Part shown: piece after piece, positions 24,090-37,100 of the stretch
Layout of the letters: the number at the start of each line of letters is the position of its first letter
How positions within the stretch are numbered: position 1 is the first letter of the stretch
Source: Gnetum montanum
Lineage: Eukaryota; Streptophyta; Gnetopsida; Gnetales; Gnetaceae
Reading direction: 5' to 3'
Length of the DNA: 64,000 nt
NCBI GenBank assembly: GCA_015680685.1
Contig: MNCI01008572.1
Span: 715,015-779,014 of the forward strand
Program-made: the position numbers and the translations under genes
The notes under the pieces: generated by a model
The model's input: the letters and a program-made list of their open reading frames with translations, nothing else
Database searches by the model: none
Told to the model about the DNA's origin: nothing

Positions 24090-25865
24090 CATCAAATCAA
24101 ACTCTTATTAACTAGTAAGCAAAGATATGAAAGCTTACCTTGGCTTACCTTGCTTGCTGATGAGGAGAGAAGATTAATGTAGTTTGAGATGAGGTCCCCT
24201 ATCATGAAGTACCTCCTCATCTTTAGGTTCTCTGTCATTATATTATGTATGTGATGTATCCATTTATTTATGTTCATTATGATAGAACCCTTGATCACTT
24301 ATTGCATTATTTTCATTACTCCATTTCTTTTCATTTTCATTTGCACAATTTCCTTTCCAATGCATTTTTGACAAGACCAAGAATTAATATTATTTTGATC
24401 ATCATGAGTATAGTTAAGAGATTGCTTACAACCACAATTTTTATGAATAAATAATTTATTATCCTCATGATTAAAATTATCAAACCTGACTATAATTGAG
24501 CTTGAATTTTCATGGGTAGCTTCCTCTAAATTCTTTAGCTAGTTTTAGGAGTCTCCTCTTCTTGAATGATACAATCCTTATTAAAATAGGTTAGTTGTTG
24601 AATCTCAGTTTTTATGTTTAAGATCTCTTCTTTTACTTTAGCATGGATAGCATCCAAGTTAGAAATTACAAATTTCTTTGTCTTCCTAATCAAATTATGT
24701 AAAAGAAAAATATCTTCTTTAAATTCACTATACCTTTTGTCACACTTACCATTTTGTTCAACCACATGTGAGAAATTTTCATCTATAAGTGCCATGCATA
24801 TGAGATGTGAATATTTGAAAGAATTGCATGCTTCTTCTTCACTTTTCTCACCATCATTCCAAATTGTATAAAAGTTGGTCTTTTTCAATTCCTCATCATT
24901 GGATTTATTCTTTGGTTGTACCTTGCTATCACTAGGAAATTTAAAGGCCATATGATATATTCCTCCATAAATCCAACATTCTATAGTAGAAATCTAAGAT
25001 ATAATTTTAAAAATTTCTTCCTATTTCCATACCTTTGAATAGATTGGATATTTGTTGTGATGCCCACTTGTTTCTTCTTTTTAGTAATCATTGTAGCTTC
25101 CTTGAGAGAAAGGCAATCTCATCCTTACTACCCTCATCATGTTCATTGAACTCCTTCTCCTTGGAGGTAGTCTGTAGAGTAATAGATCTTTCCTGGATCA
25201 CTCCTTCACTTATGAGATTCATTTCATAAGAAATGAGATCACTTTGAAGCTCTTTGTATTTTAAGGTTGAGAAATTTTTTATTTCCTTCATTGCCATGAC
25301 CTTTGGTCTAAAGTTTAGTTGTAGAGTTCTAATCATTTTGGTGATGACATTGCTTTTAGGAAAATCTTTACCCATGCCTCTAATAGCTACAACAATATCA
25401 TTGGACTTAGAGAAATAATATTTTATTTTCTCATATTCTCTCATTCTAAGCTTATCATATTCACTTTGTAGAACTAACAATTTTGATTGCTTAACAATAG
25501 AAGTTCCTTCATAAATAGCTTCTAAAGTTTGCCAGATTTTTTTGGCTATTTTACATCCTACTATCCTATTAAACTTAAATTTATTTAAAGTGCACTATAA
25601 TAAATTTTTTACTTTTGAATCAAACATGAACTTATCCTTCTACTCTTGTGTCCATTTGTTGCGAGGCTTGATGATGCTAGTGGAGCTATTGACAAGTGGA
25701 GCATAGCCTTCAAGGTTTGACTTCCATACTTTAAACTTCATAGATTTGAAGAACTCTTACATTCTAGCTTTCCAATAAGTGAAGTTGAATCTTAAAACAT
25801 GGGTATCTTCATGTAAGATGTCCCCTTCATTGTTCACTCTTGAAGTTGATGATGACAAAGAAGAG
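24090..25865 (-). pseudogene. Ty1/copia gag (DUF4219/UBN2-type) remnant
   Basis: Reading on -, the N-terminal block FNFTYWKARM...FKVW at about 25,730-25,800 matches the DUF4219 region. The UBN2-type core contains LQSEYDKLRMREYEKIK and AIRGMGKDFPKS in an open 130-codon stretch (25,480-25,088), ending ...STLKYKELQSDLISYEMNL. A second 138-codon open stretch (24,951-24,535) is acidic with a coiled-coil tail. Stops separate the pieces. The PBS and LTR lie immediately upstream. No integrase, RT or RNase H follows before 24,090. Confidence 0.82.
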
Positions 25866-25870
25866 TACTA

Positions 25871-25883
25871 GGCTTCGATACCA
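25871..25883 (-). other. Copia primer-binding site, initiator tRNA-Met type
   Basis: On - it reads TGGTATCGAAGCC, close to the TGGTATCAGAGCC typical of plant copia elements. It lies four bases from the LTR end and just upstream of gag. Confidence 0.8.
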
Positions 25884-25887
25884 CTTT

Positions 25888-27009
25888 TGGATAGTCAAAC
25901 TTAGAAAGAGGGGTAAATGTTTTTGGAGAAATAACACACACCAATTTTAACATGATTCCCCATCTTGGGTAGTTTACACTTGGAGGATAGATTGCAAGCA
26001 AACCTCTGGAGTTTATTGCTGTCAAATGTGATTTGAAGGGTGCTGCACCTTGTACAATGTCTAAGCCCCACTTTGAAGTACTATGACATTACACCAACCA
26101 CTCAATCCTGTAAGGTCCTATTAGGCTTATAATGTGGTTCCCAAGCTTCCACAACATTTAAAATTTTGAGCTCCACTCTGGAGTGTTGTGCCATAATACC
26201 AACCACTCTATCTTGCAGGATCTCAACAAGCTTAACCAAGATGCCTTCCTACAAGAAGCACATCAAATCCACATGGGAACAAGGGAGAAAAAAATTACAA
26301 GGGATGAATGCAACTTAGTTTGCTAATCTTCTCACTTTGATGTACAACACAATTTATAATGGAAAATGATAATATAATGAGAAGAAACAGTGATTACAAT
26401 GATTGACAAATGATTATAAAATTTTTGTATAAGAGCTTGGACATTTTCCAATGAGAAAGATGTCTTCTTATAATCACCATGTTTTTAAATCCATCTTAAA
26501 ACTTGTGGAATGGCTAGCCAATGGTGGCTAATGATCATGGAAGATGTCTTCTTCATGCAAGAGATGTCTTTCTGTATTTGGTCTTCATTTTGGAAATATA
26601 TCTTTGTCTGGTAAAAGATGTCTTTCTAAAATCTTCCATTCTGAGAAGATGTCTTTGCCTAATGAGAGAAGTCTTTCTAAAACTAGCCTACATTATGTGA
26701 AGATGTATTTGTTTGATGAAAATGTCTTTCCTTGATGAAATATGTCTACTGATTCTTGGAGATGTCTTTGTCTATGCATCTTTCAATTTAGTCAAGATGT
26801 CTACTATTTCTTGAAGATGTCTTTCTTTATCTTCCTTTCCATGATGAATTCTTCATTCCGTTTTCATAACCTTGTACTTCTACATGCTTTAATGGTAATA
26901 ACTTTGCTTATAAGTTATTTGGTCCTTGTCCACATTCTTTGAATTCACTTCATTAGAGCTCTCCTTTTGTGGATGAGACCTTGAGACCTTGAAAGCACTT
27001 TAATCAACA
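25888..27009 (-). repeat. 5' LTR of the - strand copia element (1122 bp)
   Basis: On - it starts TGTTGATTAAAG and ends GTTTGACTATCCA, a TG...CA LTR directly before the PBS. The downstream half (about 25,990-26,260) matches the + LTR at 30,360-30,560 (shared GTGCTTCTT..GAAGGCATC, GAGCTTGTTG.GATCCT, AAACTCCAGAGGT). It contains an array of AGATGTCTT motifs. Confidence 0.75.
26455..26830. repeat. AGATGTCTT repeat array in copia LTR
   Basis: About a dozen copies of (G)AAGATGTCTTT and one-base variants (AGATGTCTAC, GAAGTCTTT) recur every 20-50 bp. Cognate motifs occur in the + copia LTR (29,940-30,080) and at 62,150-62,345. Because the unit is often near a multiple of three, a 63-codon frame with S-L-S repeats (26,544-26,735) arises on +. 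I do not read it as a gene. Confidence 0.65.
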
Positions 27010-27960
27010 AAGAGGTAAGGAAAGAAGTAAAAATTGTTTGAAAAGCAATTTTGATTTTTTCTATAGAATGTTTGGTATATGGTGGAAGAGGTAATTTGAC
27101 CTCTAAATGTTCTAATAATAGCAGATGGTAATGAAGGGACAAAGATGATGAGCAGTTTAAAAATACCAACTTCTATACAAGTTAGGATGATGGTAAGCAA
27201 AGTGAAGAAGAATTTGAAAACTCTACCAAAGATTCTCATCTCATATGCATGGCTCTTATAGGCAAAAATTCACTACACACTACTGAATGAAGTGCTAAGT
27301 ATGATGAAAGGTATAGTGAACTAAGAGAAGAAATTATTGCTCTACATTATGTGCTTATAAAGGTAGAGAAACTCTTAAATACTAAGCTTGATGCTATTCA
27401 CACTGAATTAAAGGAAGAAATCTTAGACATAAAATCTGAGATTCAAAAACTAACCACTTTAAATAAGGATTGAAAATTTTTTTAAGAGGGAGATACTCTT
27501 TAAAAACAATGAAAGAATAAAGAGAAAGTCTCGCAGGAGGATACAAGCTCAAGCTCAAGCTTAGTTAGGTTTGATAATGTCATTCATTAGGAGAATACTT
27601 TATTTATTTGTAAAAATTATGGTGGTAAAAAAAACTTTGGTTATTCTCATGATGATTGAAATAAGATTGATTCTTGGCCTTGTCAAAAAGATTTTGGTAA
27701 GGATATTTTGTAGATAGCAACAGCTGAAAATGAAAAGAAGTGAAGAATTGAAAATTTTCTCAAAGAAACAGATGATACAAAAAGTGATCAAGGATTTATT
27801 CATAAAGAACATGAAAAAATAGAGTCAACACACAAAAGATCTAATGAAACATACCCAAAAGGTAAGGAGGTACTTCATTATAGAGGACCTCATCTCAAAC
27901 TTCATTAGTATTCTTCCTCTTAATTACAAGCAAGCTAAGTCAAGGTAAGTTTCTATCTCC
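27010..27960 (+). pseudogene. Second copia gag copy, opposite orientation, 5' half missing
   Basis: It is homologous to the C-terminal gag half at 24,535-24,951: shared T-N-F-Y-T, S-H-L-I-C-M-A-L-I near 27,235-27,260, R-Y-S-E-L-R-E-E-I, and N-T-K-L-D-A-I-H-T-E-L-K-E-E-I-L-D-I-K-S-E-I-Q near 27,375-27,450. A decayed knuckle-like block (CKNYGGKKNFGYSHDD) lies at 27,610-27,660. It starts abruptly at the LTR edge of the - copia element (27,009), suggesting that element inserted here. The shared downstream segment, ending near CAAGGTAAG, is also conserved between the two copies. Confidence 0.75.
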
Positions 27961-29574
27961 TTGCTTGCTAAATTTTGTATCAGTATTTAATTTGGAAAGT
28001 CTAAATTATTTTTGATATGTGCTTATTTTATTTATGTGATGTTAACTCTAGATTAGCTCTTATAAGAGAAGATTTTTTTTTTTACTATTGGAATAATTTT
28101 TTATAGTATCTTTTATGTACATATGAGCATGAAGCAGTTGGATTTATGAAAGTTTGTGATGTGGCACTTATAATGAATTTATTGTAAATCATCTTTTAGT
28201 TTCTTGTCTTGGTTTTTGACCTTTAACACTTGCATGTAATTCATGGTCTAAAAATATTATGATGAACTATTCATTGTTTATTGTGCTTTACTAAGACATC
28301 AAAGCTCATTTCTTTTGACTTGGTAATTTTGGTGAAAATCATGAATCTTGAATCTTTTGAAGATAGATTTTTGAAAGTACTATTAATACTACTAATAGGA
28401 GACTCTAGTCTCCATACTTGATCGTATGGTTGCTTGGGAGAAATAGTACCGTAATGATAAAAGAGCCTTTACAATCACCTTTGATAAGAATAAGATGATC
28501 CAAAAGAACTTAAAGGGAGCACAAAAATCTCCACATATGTAGGGGGAGTATGTTCTTAATCATTGTTTATCATCCAAGAAGTCACTAGCATAGGGGAAGT
28601 CTTTAAAAATGAGTGAGGAAGAGCTTATTAATCTAGTAATGTCTTGCAAGTAAAAGTGGAGAGTTATTAAAGAACCTTACCTAAAGATGCTTTTTTTTAG
28701 TGCAAGCTCCTAAACTTGATATGAATCTACTTATGAGATTTATGTTAAAGATGTAATGTTTAACCTTTTATATTTTGAGACTATACCATTTTAAGTACTA
28801 AAGGCCCTTGTCACAAATAATTCTCAATTTAGAAGATCTTAGTGTTCAATGGAAAATTGAACAAAAACAAGTACTCATGATCTCTTTTGGTAGGAAATGA
28901 GGTACATATATAGATATTTATTTGCTTGTTAAGATTAGCTTCTAATTTTTTGGTAAAAAGATGATTGGTTCTCATTTAAATGGTTTTTTGATCTTTTGAT
29001 ATAATAAGGTATCTTGCTTTGTCTTCAAGGTTGAATATGCATGTTTTACTTGCACTAAAGATTGCTTTGCATTATCGTAGTGTTTCAAAAGAAGGAAATT
29101 ATTAGACAATTCTATGAATACTAGCGATTTATTACTAATGGGTCATTGACTCAAAAATAGGTTGTTTGATCTTCAATGCTAAAATTTCATCTTTTATCTT
29201 CAGCTATGAGGGTTGTACCCCATTTTTTTTCTAATCTTCTAATGTGAATAGATAAGGGGCAACACTTATTTGGTTTAATCAATGCTCAGTGATGTGCACT
29301 TTTTAATTTCTTATTATTCCTTGGAAATAGTGTTTACATCTATAGCATTCTAAAGTTCATATGCATTTACTCTGATTGTTTGTAACTCTATCTTCACTCC
29401 TTTTTGATGATGTCCAAAAATGGAAAGATTTAGGTTGATTTGACATAGTTGACATTTTATTATGGTGTGACATGATTGATGTTATAAGCATAATCAAGAA
29501 TATATGACTTGGTGCTTTCTTGAGACTACTAATCCATTTTTTCAAGTTTTGAACATCATCAAAAAGGGGTAGAT
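27961..29574 (+). other. Internal copia sequence without pol
   Basis: It lies between the gag copy and the 3' LTR. No integrase, RT or RNase H motif is visible in 1.6 kb, where an intact copia would need about 3 kb of pol. It ends in a purine-rich AAAAAGGGGTAGAT (29,561-29,574) just before the LTR, consistent with a polypurine tract. Confidence 0.5.
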
Positions 29575-30596
29575 TGTTGACCTTTTTGTATGTCAAAAAC
29601 CTAAGGAAAATGGAGAGTATAAGTTATTGTGGAGTATGATACTTTTGCAGGACATGAAGGAGAGCATAAGATATGACATCTACAAAGAGATTTTAGAGTG
29701 GAAACCAAAAGGACTCACTGAACATGTATGAAAACTACATCAAGATGTCAAAGAGAGAACTACAAGGACTCAAGAGAGCTTGGACAAAGAATTCTTTAGA
29801 AAAGTAGGAGCAAGGACAAAGATGAAGACTACAACAAAATGAAGAAGTTCCTAATATTAGGAATGAGCAAAATTAATGAAAGGAAGCCTCAGGATGCAAA
29901 GCACAAAAACTAAGAATACATCTAGATGAAGTACAAAAGAAGCAAAGAATAGGAGATGTCTACTATGTGGAAAAGATGTCTACATGAAGACGTCTCCAAG
30001 AAGACATCTCCCTTGGGTGTGAGATGTCTATCCAAAATTTAGGTTTGAATAGTGAGATGTCCAAATCTTAAAGAAGATGCCTCCCCTAGCCATTGCTCGA
30101 ATTTCAAGATGATTTTAGAAACATCAAGGTTATAAGAAGACTTCATTCTCTTGGGGAATGTGCAAGTGTTGTGCATGAAAAGTTACTATCAAAGCAATCA
30201 TTGCATACTGTACTTGTATACCTAATTTGTCATATCATTTGGTTGTGTATTGTACTTCATTGTCTTATCATTTGTGTTGTTGTATTGAGTGTTATTAAAT
30301 TGTGCCTCAAAGTACAAGGACTAGAAAATTAGTTGCATCATTGTAATTTTTGTTTCTCTTTTGTTGCCCTATGGGATTAATGTGCTTCTTATGAGAAGGC
30401 ATCATCCTTGAGCTTGTTGGGATCCTATGGGATTGAGTGTTGGGACCTTATGGGGTTGAGTGGATTCATGGCATCTAATCACTCTGAAGTAGAGCTTAGA
30501 GCTTGTATAGGGTGTGGTATCCTTTAAACCATATTTTGAGAGAAACAAATTCCAGAGATGTGCAAGTGATATACCCTCTGAGTATGAAGTACCAAG
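29575..30596 (+). repeat. 3' LTR of the + copia element, right end truncated
   Basis: Starts TGTTGACC after the purine tract and contains AGATGTCT/AGACATCT motifs (29,947-30,075). It matches the - copia LTR up to GAGTATGAAGTACC. About 80-90 bp of the expected end are missing, where the sequence switches to chromovirus pol. Confidence 0.65.
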
Positions 30597-32320
30597 TTGA
30601 AGAACCATGTAAATTTGATGTGTGCTTTGTATTGATGAACTTTCGATTTGGGAAACTTATTCATTTCTCCTCTTCTAAGTTCTATGATCCTCAACATTTA
30701 GTGATCAATGTAAAGAAAATTCATTTATTTAATAGAGAGATAATATATTTGGGACATATTATTTGAAAAAATCAAATTTGGATGAAAGAAATCAAGGTGA
30801 TGGTATGATGGTATTAGAGATTAGTCAACTCCTAAAAATGTTGGTCAGGTATGATCATTTCTTGGTTTAGCAAGTTTTTATCAAAGGTTCATAAAAATTT
30901 TCAATGGAATTTCTTAACCTATGTTTGATTTTCTGAAGAAGAATAAAGATTTCATGTGAGGTGAAGAAACCCAAAGGATCTTTAACTTATCAAAGGCAAA
31001 ATAACTACTAAATTGCTACCTACAATTATAGATTTTGAGAAGCTTTTTTATGTGAAGGTGGATGCAAGTGGACTTACCATTGGAGGGGTAATTTGACAAA
31101 AGGGTAGGACTATGGATTTCTTTTAAAAGAAGTTTAATGGGTTAAGAAAAAAATATACCATACATGAGAAGGAGTTGTATACTATTCTTCAAGCAATCAA
31201 GCATTAGAGACATTACTTATTGCCCAAGGAGTTCAATTTGATGATAGACCATAAATAATTTTAGTTTCTTAATTTCCAAAATACATTGAGCGCTAAACAT
31301 GTAAAGTGGATTGAAAAATTATAGAAATTCAATTTTTTGCTTATGCAAAATGGTAGAAAAGCCAATTTTGTGGTTGCTACATTGTTTAGAACACATGTGG
31401 TTAATTTTAGTGTTCCTCATTTGGAAAGTATGGGTGATTTTACTGATTTTTCTAAAAATGATTGTGATTTTGTATAGGTTTGAAGGAGCCTCAAGGAACT
31501 ATTTTTGATTAGGATAGATTAATCAAGAAAACTATCATATTCAAGTTAAAATTTTGTTAAAAAATGAAGAGATATATGTTTTCAATTATGATTTTAGAAG
31601 AAAGAGTTTGGATGAAAAGCATTGTGGTGGCATGGTAGGTAATATGAGTAGGGATAAAACATTAGAACTTGCATGTAAATGTTATTTTTAGCTTGGAATG
31701 ACATATGAAATTTTCCAAATTTATGAAGGAGTATTTACAATGTTAGAAATTCAACGAAGGTAAAGGAATGTATAGACATTATATTTTTTTTGGTAATTTT
31801 CAATTATTCATGAGAAAGTATGTCAATGAATTTTATGAGTAGGATTGAAAAGACTAAAATTGGTAATGATGCTATCTTTGTTATGGTGGATAGGTTCTGC
31901 AATATGATATACTTCATTCCATGTGAAAAGATGAGTAATGCATCTCATGTTACAAATTTATTTTTCATGCATGTTGTGAAGTTGCATGAGATTCCTTTGA
32001 ATATTATTAGTAATAGAGACTCCAAACTCATTAGTCATTTTTGAAGATCCCTTTAGAAAATTTTAGGAACAAAGTTAAATTTTCTATTGCATATTATGCA
32101 TAATATAATGGCCAAAGCAAAGTGGTGAATAAGTATTTGCTTAATATTTTGAGGTGCTTATGTGATGGACAACATAGTAGGTAGGAGAATTTGTTATGGC
32201 ATGCTCAATTTTCTTATGATAATGCTTTTCATGTTGCCATTAGAAAAGGCTAATTTGAGTTGAATTATGATTTGTTTTCCAAAGATGGTAGAGAATGTAA
32301 GGTTTTTTGACTGTGAAGCT
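30597..32320 (+). pseudogene. Ty3/gypsy (chromovirus-like) RT C-terminus, RNase H, integrase
   Basis: RT tail: YLGHII at 30,750-30,767, then NVGQV.SFLGLASFYQRFIK at 30,838-30,895. RNase H: VKVDASGLTIGGVI near 31,050-31,095, KKYTIHEKELYTILQAIKH near 31,150-31,205, then the HYLLPKEF block. Integrase: HCGGMVGNMSRDKTLELA near 31,620-31,670 and a 74-codon open stretch (31,820-32,044) with N-D-A-I-F-V-M-V-D-R-F and H-V-V-K-L-H-E-I-P-L-N-I-I-S-N-R-D-S-K. After a frameshift come G-T-K-L-N-F and ILRCLCDGQ. Motif style fits chromoviruses (CRM/Reina-like). The N-terminal RT, protease and gag are absent, and no chromodomain is recognisable. Confidence 0.87.
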
Positions 32321-34139
32321 TAACTAAGTGCTAATTTTATGCAAGAGATGAGAGATTTTCATGTCCATGTAAAGGAAAATCTTGACTAACTACTACTAGT
32401 GTATTTTCATTCATTAGTGTACTACTACTAGCCTAATCCATCCATTGGTACCCTACTGCAATGTATTCATTCCAAGAAGAAGAGTTTTCCATGTTTCCTA
32501 CTCCTTTTTTTTTAACATCATGACCAACAAAATGGCACGTATGAGGAATCTTTCATTATAGGAGATGAATGGCACTACTAAAAATCTAGCATGCCTATCT
32601 ACTGTAACAATTTGGGAGAGTTTGACTACAATGTTTCCAAGGTAGGCCATTCTCACTAATTTTCTATTCCATTTTATGTATTCCATTTTTGGTTTTCTAT
32701 TCCATTTTTCAAATCTACGCTTGTGTATTTGTTATTTTTTAATTCCACATAAATATTACCTTATATTATAGCCATGTATATGTATGTTCAGGGTTATTTG
32801 GTTGATTTTTCTTTGGAAAATTCAATTTGTAAAATAGGCCTATTGTTTAAATACCTTTTTTTAAAAAAAAAATTGGGTACTCTTGGCAATTTTATTTAGA
32901 TCTAGAATGGGGGATTTAATAAAATTAAATTTTACACAATAATATCCCCTTATTTTGATTTGTTTTAAATGATTATGAGTTGTTTTGATTTTTTTTTCTA
33001 TAATCGACATCTTTGACTAAGTTAAGTTTTACATGTTTTGTGATTTTTAGGTGAAAAAGCAAGCAATGTTTTGTATATTTTTACTAAGAAATTGGCTGCA
33101 TATTTTTAAAATATATTGTTATGGGTTTTCAATGTTATGTTCAAGCTTCCCAATGGTTCTAGTCCTACTCAATTTGGAGTTTTAATGATGAAGTTATGGC
33201 CATTTGAGGTGGGTTGTGTATGTAGGGTTCTTTGCCATTTTTCAAATTTCATGAAACTTCACAAATTTTTTCTAAGAAAAAGACAAGGGTTTTGAATTTT
33301 CTATGGCTATGGGTATGTTGTCTTGATTTAAGCCTTCAAATGGTGATGGATTTTGAGCTCAAACAAACTTTTGATGAATTTTTTGCCAACCCTACATGAA
33401 AGGGATTTCATGTTGATGGCTACACTTAGGTTAATTGGGTAATTTTTTTTGAAAAATTGGTTAATATTTCTAATTATTTCTTATTTTGAGGTTTTATTTT
33501 AAGGTTTTAATATTCCAATGACTATGGAATCATCAAATTTTGTTAAGTGGTTAATTAGTTGTGGTTGTTTCCATTTGGTTGCACAAAATTATGGTTACAA
33601 GGCTATGATGAATTTACCCCTATAAAGATGGGCAATGTTGAGGTTGTGAAAAAATTTTTCCATCAATTTTGCATGGCCTTGGGGATTCTTTGGGATGTCA
33701 AGAAGGGGATAGAAGTGGTTTGAATCAAATTAAAAAAAAATCATATTTTTTCTAAGTGTTTTCCTATGGCCATATTGGTGCTAAGTNTTCATATTTTTTC
33801 TAAGTGTTTTCCTATGGCCATATTGGTGCTAAGTGTGCAAATTTGATGGAATGTTGGTTATAGTCTTATGCCATGTGTCAAAATATTTTCTGGGTATAGA
33901 ATTATTTATGTAAGTTGATAATGTATTATTTTATATTCATTTTCATGTTTTTAGCCCTAAACTATCAATTCCATATTTTTAGTTGTAATCTATCATTGTT
34001 ACAATTTTAGTTTTAAACAGTCATTTTATGTAAACTATTTCAAATTTTGTCAAAGTGTTCTTCTTCTATGTTTCACAGTTATAAGGCTTTGGGTTTAAGG
34101 TTGGATGGTTAAAATTTTTGTAGTTGAATGTTACAAGGC
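32321..34139. other. No recognisable gene; contains duplicated contig join at 33,741-33,834
   Basis: AT-rich sequence with short repeats (TCTATTCCATTTT near 32,655-32,710). A 46-bp sequence occurs twice exactly (33,741-33,786 and 33,789-33,834) around a single N at 33,787. Upstream exons of the coding trace that follows may lie here but could not be defined. Confidence 0.55.
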
Positions 34140-37100
34140 CTTCTTGAAATCCATCCTAGTGGTGATAGAAATGGTGGGGCTGTTGTGTTGCATTGACATG
34201 CTAACACCTAAATCCTCAAGCCTTGACATGGAGTGGGATCAACATGGAATATGGTTTAGGAATGAGCTCTAATACTTTATATCCTACCTAATTCATAATT
34301 ATATTGTTATATTTTGGTCATACTTGAAGTTTGAGGTGGTGGCAATGATCATGAAGGCCATATTGCCCAAATCTTCTAATTTAATTATGAAATTCAACAT
34401 GGATAAACCTGATGTCTAGGTAAGAGGAGAGATACATGATGACATGACTATCATGGATCCTTGTAAACTATCATAAATTTTGGAGATGCCTGAATTTAGA
34501 TAATATAACTTGAACAACACCTTAATTGTTGGCAATTGTGCTCATACATGGTTCCAAAACCCTCCTATCACTATCTATCGCATAGACAGGTAAGTAATAT
34601 TGTTATCTTGGTTATTTTTTTGTTGTTGTGCATTTTAGGTTATAACTATGTATGGTATATTTTTTTACTTTCTTGTAGGTTTAGGATGGATGATCAAGTC
34701 CAAATCAAGGTTGAAAAGCTTTTGCTCCTAGCTCACACAACTCTATAGGTGTTCACTAAGAATTCAAACATGAGGCTTGTGGTGTAGGAGCAATTGCATG
34801 GAGACCTTGATAGTAGCATTGGGCATTACCCTAAGGCCTATAAGAGATGCCTAGAAAACAAGAGCATAGATGGCTAGTAGACCAACCCATATCTTGATGG
34901 TTTAGACTTGGATCCACAACCTAGAGCTCCTACGATGCTTAAGTCATATAGGCAAAGTAATTGTTATTAATTTGTTGATTTTATGCTAATGTTTTTCTGG
35001 TTATATGGTTATGAGGCTATTTTGGTTTTTATGGTTTATGTAATTATATTTCTGATAATTTTTTGCACCTACGTGAAGGCTAACAAGCTACCTTTCATTA
35101 TTTTATAGTAGTCACTCCATCTACTAAGGTTATGTAATCACTTCAAGACATATGGAGGAGACCTTGATCCTTAAGTTTGGTGAGGTGGAATCCTCACAAG
35201 GCTAGTTATCAAATCAAGCACCCAATGCTATTTGTGTGAGGGGTCATCCATGTAGGACTATTTGACCTCTTCATGGCCCCAAGCCTTATTGTTCCTACCA
35301 TAGAAATGTTAAACATATTTAACTCATTTGATCAAGGAGTTTAGAGGTTCATCACCCATGTTCATGGTGTGACTATTGTTTTGGACATTAATATATCCAC
35401 ATTCAATGACCTCTTCATTTTCCCAAATGATGGCATGTTAATTATCATCAAAGCAGGAAAAGAGGTGGATCATCGAGAAGAAGTGAAAAAGTGGTTAGAC
35501 ATTCATCATGGTATCAAGGGAAACCCTTTCAGAGAGATCAAATCATCATTTATTAGGGAGATGTATTCCTTGTTTTGATCTTGGGTGTTTCCTAAGTTGT
35601 TATCACAGGGAAACATCTTGGACATGGAACAAGATTGGAACATGAAGCAAGTACTCACTAATGGCACTCAATTCAACTAGGCTACACACTTGGTTTTTGG
35701 GCTTCAATTGGAGGTCCAAAAACTCCATGAGAATCTTACTACGAAGTGACGTGTGCATTTCACACTTTTTGCAACTTACTTATAGAGGTTTGAAAAATTT
35801 ATGGTTGGAAGAAAGGATTGATGATGGGTTGTTCAAGATTCATCCCAATTTGTCAAGCCCTCAGTGAAGCTTCTTGCTTTAATCACTAGGGCCCAAGATA
35901 CACCAAAGGTTGTAGATGAATCCTTCTTTATCATCATAAAGGACCTTGATGAAAAATGTTGTAGATCTTCTAACAACATTGAGGCTAATCCTCTCATCAT
36001 ACTAGCTAGTGTCAAAAAGGTTCAAAGTTTGCATGCAAAGGCTAAGGGTACTAGTAGGGAGAAACTTTAGAGGCCTTTGGTAGCATAGCTAGTGCCAATG
36101 GTTGGGGAACCTCCCAAGAAAAAGATGACCATTAAGCTTAAAGGGATGCAAGCTAAAATCATGGGTATATATTTTGACCATTCATTACTTTATTACTGCT
36201 TTGCTCAACTTCTATGGTTGATTTATGGCTTCGTATGATGTGCTAAGTTACTCTATGTTTCATGGTTGATGCCTCTTGTAAATAAGCAATAGGAATGAGA
36301 GGCTATAGTAGTAAAAGCTACTGCTGAAGAAGAGTGGAGAAGTTAAGAAGAGGAGGAGATACAACATTGAGAGGAAGAGATATTGAAGCATTATGAGGAT
36401 GATGCATTGGAGAATTAGGCCTTGCCTTCTTTTCCTTCTATGAACCACTTTGACACCATGCTAAAGGATCCAAAAATGAGTGAAACTCCTATTGCCACAT
36501 CAAAGGAGCTTTCATGTACTTATAATTTTTAGTTCTAAGTGTTGTACATGTCATGTTCCATTGATTCCTAGTTAGTAATGGCCATGATCATTTGATTATT
36601 TACTGCACTTATTATAGCTCAAGAGCCATTGGCAGAAGCATCCACTTCTACCTTCCATATGTAAGCATGGGTGGAAACCCCCAATAAACTAGAATTTATG
36701 TGGAATCTGGCTGAAGATATGACCAGACAATTACAATAGATAGCTTCTAAAATTAGTAAGAGTTTTAACTCATTTTTCCTTTTATGTTTTCAATCTATTA
36801 CATGGTTTTCTTGGTTATGCAGTTTTCATTGTTAACTTGTTTCATTTTTTTGGTTGTAGTGCCTAACTTGAGATGGGATCTTGATAAGCTAGTAAAGGTC
36901 AATGCATTTCCTTCCTTATCTTTTGATATGTAGAATGTCCCATGTAAGCTGTATGAGGGTGTCACTGGATGTGCACTCTCATGTGCTAAGTCTTTGTGGG
37001 AATGTAGATATTATAATGAGTTCCTATGGGAATAGTCATAGCATTAAGGGAGGAGAAAAAAAATTGAAAGAGGAGGTAAAAAAATATAAGGACCACAAAG

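Noticed and set aside
26544-26735. A 63-codon Ser/Leu repeat protein
   Set aside because: It falls inside the AGATGTCTT array of the copia LTR, with no conservation or start context.
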